Source of the DNA: Effusibacillus lacus
Lineage (GTDB): Bacteria; Bacillota; Bacilli; Tumebacillales; Effusibacillaceae
Length of the DNA stretch: 35,680 bases
Direction: 5' to 3'
Assembly: GCF_002335525.1 (NCBI RefSeq)
Contig: NZ_BDUF01000109.1
Span: 194,489-230,168, forward strand
A model generated the notes under the pieces. It was not told where the DNA came from, made no database searches, and saw nothing but the letters and a program-made list of their open reading frames with translations. The translations under genes were made by a program, and so were the position numbers. This document shows, one piece after another, positions 31,832-35,680 of this stretch. Position 1 is the first letter of the stretch. Every line of letters starts with the position of its first letter.

Positions 31832-33254
31832 TTATACGTGGAGCGCTTTTCCGTCCACTGCCAGTGCCGCTTCCCCTATAGCCTCCGCCAAGGTCGGGTG
31901 GGGATGGATTGACATTGCCACTTCCCATGCGGTTGCATCCAGTACCATGGCAAGCCCCGCTTCCGAAATCATATCTGTTGCATGCGGCCCTACCATATGC
32001 ACACCCAACAAATCGTTGGTCCTGGCATCGGAAACAATCTTGACAAAACCGTCAACTTCACCGTTAACCAGAGCCTTTCCGATGGCGCGGAAGGGGAAGC
32101 TGCCGACCTTCACCTCATGGCCGCGTTCTCTGGCTTGCTTCTCGGTTATCCCCACGCTGGCCACCTCCGGACGGGAATAAGTGCAGCGGGGAACATGATC
32201 GTAATTGATCGGATGGGGATTCAATCCCGCTATTTTCTCGACCGCCACGATTCCTTCGTGAGCGGGCCACATGGGCCAGCTGCAATCCTCCGATTACGTC
32301 ACCAATGGCAAATATATTGGATTCTGCAGTCTGCATATAGGAATTCACCTGAATGATTCCCCGGTCGGTTTTTACTTCGGTCGCTTCCAGCCCAATATTG
32401 TCAGATGCCGCTTCACGCCCTACAGCCACCAGAATTTTCTCGGCATGCAGGGTTTCTGTTTTCTCGCCTTGTTGTACCTGAACCGATACGCCCTGCTCTC
32501 CGATTTCCACCGTTTCCGGCAAGACTTTGGCAGAAGTCAAGATTTTCATTTTGCGTTTCTTGAAATTGCGTGCCAGTTCATTTGCCGCTTCTTCATCTTC
32601 CAGAGGCAAAATGTGCGGCATGTACTCGACAAGAGTGACTTCACAGCCAAAATCATTGAGCATCGAAGCCCATTCCACGCCGATAGCCCCCGCCCCGATG
32701 ATGATGATGGATTTCGGCACCTCTTCCAATTGCAAAGCATGGTCGGAGTTGATGATCCGGTCACCGTCAAAAGCAAGACCGGGAAGCGCTTTGGGACGAG
32801 AGCCGGTGGCGATGATCACATTGTTTGGTGTCAGAATCTCCGATTCCCCATCCTGACGCTCGATCCGAACCGCACCCGCCCGGGGCGAAAAGATGGATGG
32901 CCCCATTACGCGTCCAAAGCCCTCGATCACAGGTACATTGTTCTTTTTCAGCAGATGCTGAACCCCTTTGTGCAATTGGCTGACAACCTTGTCTTTACGT
33001 TCCATCACCTTGGCGAAGTCCAGTGACACATCAGCCGTCAGGACGCCGAATTCATTCATTTTTTTTGCCGTTTGGTACATTTCCGCACTTTTCAACATTG
33101 CTTTGGAAGGCATACACCCTTTGTGCAGGCAGGTTCCTCCCACTTTTTCCTTCTCGACAACCGCAACCTTCAGTCCCAGTTGAGCGGCGCGGATGGCTGC
33201 CACATAGCCGCCGGTTCCGCCTCCCAAAATCAGGATGTCATATTGGTCTGCCAT
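31832..33254 (-). pseudogene. lpdV: Dihydrolipoyl dehydrogenase (E3), one-base frameshift
   Basis: This E3 gene reoxidises dihydrolipoamide with FAD and NAD. The first frame (from ATG 33254) has the FAD fold LILGGGTGGYVAAIRAA, the redox disulfide GGTCLHKGC (Cys42, Cys47), the NAD fold IIIIGAGAIGVEWASML and FAIGDVIGGLQLAHVA. Then the frame breaks. The family sequence continues in another frame as AHEGIVAVEKIAGLNP and runs to the His-Glu-type active site region HPHPTLAEAIGEAAL, ending at 31832. One extra G in the plus-strand GGG run at 32264-32266 explains the shift. Removing it gives 473 residues, the normal length. It is either a sequencing error or a recent mutation; all motifs on both sides are intact. 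Confidence 0.88.
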
Positions 33255-33341
33255 AAGTACCCCCAAACTTCACCCAGCAAAGTGACGGAATTCAGAAGCT
33301 GTTCATCCGATATTTGGCTGGGGATCTGAAAAAGTAAGATA

Positions 33342-34433
33342 TTATTTCTGCAAAAGGTTCCGTTCGTTCATCAGGAAAGTGCTGCGTGAACGGCGCAATG
33401 CTTCGATTCTTTTCTCAGCCAAGCGATCGGCCGCTTTGTAGGTGGGAATCCCTTCTGCCTTGGCAATTTGATACACATTGAGCAGAATGTTATAGATGTT
33501 TTCCACTTTTTTTCTGGCCCGATCGGCATTGTACCCTTCCAGTTCATCCGCCACATTGATCAAGCCGCCTGCATTTATGACATAATCGGGGGCATATAGG
33601 ATGCCGAGCTCTTCCAGGCGATCCCCGTGCCGCTCCTCTTTTAGCTGGTTGTTGGCCGAACCCGCAACGATTTTGCATTTGAGCTGGGGGATTGTTTCAT
33701 CGTTAAGAACCGCCCCCAATGCGCAGGGCGCAAAGATATCGCACTCTACCCCAAATATGGCGGATGGCGACACAACCTCAGCCCCGAACTCGTTGCGCAC
33801 CCGGGTCAGGTTTTCCTCATTGATGTCTGTTACTATCAGCTTGGCTCCCGCCTCATGCAGGTGTTTGCAAAGATAATATCCGACGTTTCCGACACCCTGA
33901 ACGGCAACTGTTTTGCCTGCAAGCGAATCGGAGCCAAAGGCTTCCTTGGCGGTAGCTTGAATCCCGCGAAAAACTCCAAGCGCCGTCATGGGAGACGGGT
34001 TGCCGGAGGAACCGAAAGCTTCCGAAACACCAGTTACAAACCGGGTTTCCTGATGGATGATATCCATGTCATGGACGGTGGTGCCCACGTCTTCGGCAGT
34101 GACATACCGTCCGTTCAGCCCCTGTATATACCGGCCCAAGGCACGAAACAGAGCTTCGCTCTTGTCAGTTCTCGGATTGCCGATCACGACAGTCTTTCCC
34201 CCGCCCAGATTCAAGCCGGCTGCAGCCGCTTTATACGTCATTCCTCGCGCCAAACGCAAAGCGTCTTCTATTGCATCCGATTCTGATGCGTATGTCCACA
34301 TCCTGCAGCCCCCCAATGCAGGTCCCAATGTCGTGTCATGGATGGCAATGATCGCTTTCAAGCCGGAAGCTTCGTCCTGACAAAACACGAGTTGTTCGTA
34401 GTCGTATTGCTGCATGTACTCAAAAATTTGCAC
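33342..34433 (-). CDS. bcd: Leucine dehydrogenase (branched-chain amino acid dehydrogenase)
   Basis: This 363-residue enzyme deaminates leucine, valine and isoleucine to 2-oxoacids with NAD, the step before the Bkd complex. Substrate-site residues Lys68 ([10 protein letters not shown]) and catalytic Lys80 ([11 protein letters not shown]) sit exactly at the numbers of characterised leucine dehydrogenases. The Rossmann motif is [14 protein letters not shown], and [13 protein letters not shown] follows. The GTG at 34433 is chosen with AAGGGGGA upstream; a longer frame to 34568 runs through the sigma-54 promoter and is excluded. It is the first gene after that promoter and lies 87 bases before lpdV. 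Confidence 0.96.
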   Translation of the reverse strand: MQIFEYMQQYDYEQLVFCQDEASGLKAIIAIHDTTLGPALGGCRMWTYASESDAIEDALRLARGMTYKAAAAGLNLGGGKTVVIGNPRTDKSEALFRALGRYIQGLNGRYVTAEDVGTTVHDMDIIHQETRFVTGVSEAFGSSGNPSPMTALGVFRGIQATAKEAFGSDSLAGKTVAVQGVGNVGYYLCKHLHEAGAKLIVTDINEENLTRVRNEFGAEVVSPSAIFGVECDIFAPCALGAVLNDETIPQLKCKIVAGSANNQLKEERHGDRLEELGILYAPDYVINAGGLINVADELEGYNADRARKKVENIYNILLNVYQIAKAEGIPTYKAADRLAEKRIEALRRSRSTFLMNERNLLQK

Positions 34434-34511
34434 TTTCGAGTCCCCCTTGAGCTGAGATGGTGAAATGGAAGAACGATAAGTCTGTGAGAAAGCCTTTGGC
34501 ACAATATTATA

Positions 34512-34527
34512 TGCAAGTAACGTGCCA
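34512..34527 (-). promoter_or_regulatory. Sigma-54 (SigL) promoter of the bkd operon
   Basis: On the minus strand TGGCAC (34522-34527), five bases, and TTGCA (34512-34516) match the -24/-12 consensus in every defined position. Transcription would start near 34500, about 65 bases before the bcd GTG. The neighbouring bkdR encodes the activator class this promoter needs. Confidence 0.92.
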
Positions 34528-34535
34528 ACACTAAA

Positions 34536-34551
34536 ATGACAGCGCTTACAA
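34536..34551. promoter_or_regulatory. Candidate CcpA binding site (cre) upstream of bcd
   Basis: ATGACAGCGCTTACAA matches the Bacillus cre consensus WTGNAANCGNWNNCWW at all defined positions but one (C for A at position 5). It lies nine bases upstream of the -24 element, around -36 to -52, where a repressor could block activator looping. Confidence 0.45.
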
Positions 34552-34563
34552 TGTGTATCCCTA

Positions 34564-34632
34564 TTCAATTTTGAAAAATATGTGAAACTTTCTTCATCGT
34601 TATGAACAAAATTTCATGAAATAAATTTCATG
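34564..34632. promoter_or_regulatory. TTCA/TGAA repeat cluster, candidate BkdR enhancer
   Basis: Between bkdR and the sigma-54 promoter lie TTCAA-TT-TTGAA (34564-34575), TTCAT-CGTT-ATGAA (34593-34606), TTTCATGAAA (34612-34621) and a half site TTTCATG (34626-34632). The ten-base AAATTTCATG occurs twice (34609-34618 and 34623-34632). The block is about 65 to 130 bases upstream of the expected start, the usual enhancer distance for sigma-54 activators. Confidence 0.5.
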
Positions 34633-34637
34633 TGTAC

Positions 34638-35680
34638 TTACACTTTGATATTGAACTTTTCCAGCTTGTTGTACAGATGCCGCACGGAGACTCCCAGCAT
34701 CTGTGACGCTTTCGTTTTGTTTCCCGAAGCCGCATGCAAGGCTTTCAGTATATGGTTTCGTTCAACCTCGGACAATACCGCGTCAAGTGTTTGAACAGTT
34801 TCTCCCTGGTCTGTCCACCCCTTCTTGGATTCTTGCTGCTGTCTGTGCTGTTGAAGTTCCGGCAGGTGTTCCGCTTCAATGACAGTTTCCGTAAATTGCA
34901 TATTGATGATGGCGCGGCCGAGGACGTTTTCCAACTCCCGCACATTGCCGGGCCAATCGTACTGCATCAGCCGGGCCAGGGCACTTTCAGAAATCCTTTC
35001 CACATTCCGTCCGTATTCCTGATTGAACTTGTGAATCAGCCTCATGCAAAGAGCAGGCAAATCCTGTTTGCGGGTCCGCAAGGGCGGAATCACTATGGGC
35101 AAGACGTTCAGGCGGTAGTAAAGATCCTCCCGGAAACGTCCGTTGCGTATTGCCTGTTCCAGATCCACATGTGTGGCGGCAATCACCCGCACATCCACAG
35201 AGACAGGTTTGGAAGAACCGACTCGCAGGATTTCTTTCTCCTGGAGCACGCGCAAAATCTTTGCCTGGGTGCTGACCGACAGTTCTCCAATCTCATCAAG
35301 GAAAATGGTTCCGCCCGAAGCCTCTTCAAACAACCCCTTCTTTCCTCCGCGTACGGCGCCGGTAAATGCCCCTTCCACATACCCGAACAATTCGCTTTCG
35401 AGAAGTGTCTCCGAGATGGCGGCACAGTTTACCCGCACAAACTGGTTATATCGCCGGACCGAGTCGCTGTGAATGGCGTGAGCAAACATTTCCTTCCCGG
35501 TTCCCGATTCTCCCCGGAGCAGAACGGTAGCAGGAGTTTGGGCCGCAACTTTCGCCTGCTCGATGGCCATCTGCATTTCACCGGATGTCCCAATGATATC
35601 GTCAAACGTGTATTTTGCCTCCAGTTTGCGGATCAGCTTTTTGGCTTGGTCCAGTTCTTCGGTCAATTTTTTGATTTCTG
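34638..35680 (-). CDS. bkdR: Sigma-54-dependent activator BkdR, 5' part outside the window
   Basis: About 347 C-terminal codons are visible; the frame is open to the window edge. A coiled-coil linker ([18 protein letters not shown]) leads into the AAA+ domain: Walker A GESGTGKE, the sigma-54-contact loop [11 protein letters not shown], Walker [13 protein letters not shown], and the arginine-finger region [17 protein letters not shown]. The C-terminus is a Fis-type helix-turn-helix ([21 protein letters not shown] then [13 protein letters not shown]). The coiled coil suggests a sensory domain such as PAS upstream, as in Bacillus subtilis BkdR; it cannot be seen here. It lies directly upstream of bcd and its sigma-54 promoter, so activation of bkd genes on branched-chain oxoacids is the likely role. 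Confidence 0.9.
   Translation of the reverse strand, partial: EIKKLTEELDQAKKLIRKLEAKYTFDDIIGTSGEMQMAIEQAKVAAQTPATVLLRGESGTGKEMFAHAIHSDSVRRYNQFVRVNCAAISETLLESELFGYVEGAFTGAVRGGKKGLFEEASGGTIFLDEIGELSVSTQAKILRVLQEKEILRVGSSKPVSVDVRVIAATHVDLEQAIRNGRFREDLYYRLNVLPIVIPPLRTRKQDLPALCMRLIHKFNQEYGRNVERISESALARLMQYDWPGNVRELENVLGRAIINMQFTETVIEAEHLPELQQHRQQQESKKGWTDQGETVQTLDAVLSEVERNHILKALHAASGNKTKASQMLGVSVRHLYNKLEKFNIKV

Noticed and set aside
31832-32272. Separate short gene encoding the C-terminal part of an E3 protein
   Set aside because: Its sequence continues lpdV without gap after one base is removed, and it has no ribosome binding site. It is the 3' part of the frameshifted gene.
33342-34568. Longer version of leucine dehydrogenase starting at 34568
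   Set aside because: The extra N-terminal 45 residues would be encoded across the sigma-54 promoter and have no counterpart in the family.
34564-34585. CodY box upstream of bcd in the AT-rich stretch
   Set aside because: The best alignment to the CodY consensus has at least four mismatches, too weak to call, although CodY control of bkd genes is known in Bacillus.

Overview
This window looks like the chromosome of a Gram-positive, endospore-forming member of the Bacilli. It carries spoIIM, fur, yqzK and xerD in the order known from Bacillus. Ribosome binding sites are strong AGGAGG types, GTG and TTG starts are frequent, and base composition is balanced. The gene content would fit an Alicyclobacillus-, Tumebacillus- or Effusibacillus-like lineage, but the exact genus is inference. 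Nearly every gene is on the minus strand, so transcription runs from high to low coordinates. I see no rRNA, tRNA, CRISPR, insertion sequence or prophage, and no gene-free stretch above about 210 bases.

Region 1 (right end, 27.5-35.7 kb) is a branched-chain amino acid degradation operon: the sigma-54 activator bkdR (cut by the window edge), bcd (leucine dehydrogenase), lpdV (E3), bkdAA and bkdAB (E1 alpha and beta), bkdB (E2) and lipA. A perfect -24/-12 promoter lies upstream of bcd, with a near-consensus cre site and a cluster of TTCA/TGAA repeats further upstream. lpdV has a one-base frameshift. The ptb and buk genes of the Bacillus subtilis operon are absent here, and lipA is added at the end.

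Region 2 (21.5-27.4 kb) is a five-gene cassette: an ECF sigma factor, a membrane-anchored PD40 beta-propeller protein that is a candidate anti-sigma factor, a 768-residue exported membrane protein, an ABC ATPase and an ABC-2 type permease. It has a likely autoregulated ECF promoter and ends at a terminator. This is the best candidate for a poorly described system.

Region 3 (15.8-21.5 kb) is a methylmalonyl-CoA operon: mutase large subunit, separate B12-binding subunit, epimerase, carboxyltransferase, a 97-residue unknown and an M20 peptidase. It would take over propionyl-CoA formed from valine and isoleucine in region 1.

Region 4 (10.8-15.8 kb) holds a 33-codon plus-strand ORF ending in its own terminator, a RuvC-like nuclease-fold protein, a second M20 peptidase, a DUF3866 protein, nudF and endonuclease Q.

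Region 5 (1-10.7 kb) is the conserved Bacillus neighbourhood: serC, spoIIM, an RNHCP protein, fur, ald, yqzK, xerD, a small membrane protein, free-methionine-sulfoxide reductase, deoB, two purine nucleoside phosphorylases, pdp and the first codons of dacF. deoB, the two phosphorylases and pdp form a tight nucleoside salvage operon, and one of the two phosphorylases has changed base-recognition residues.
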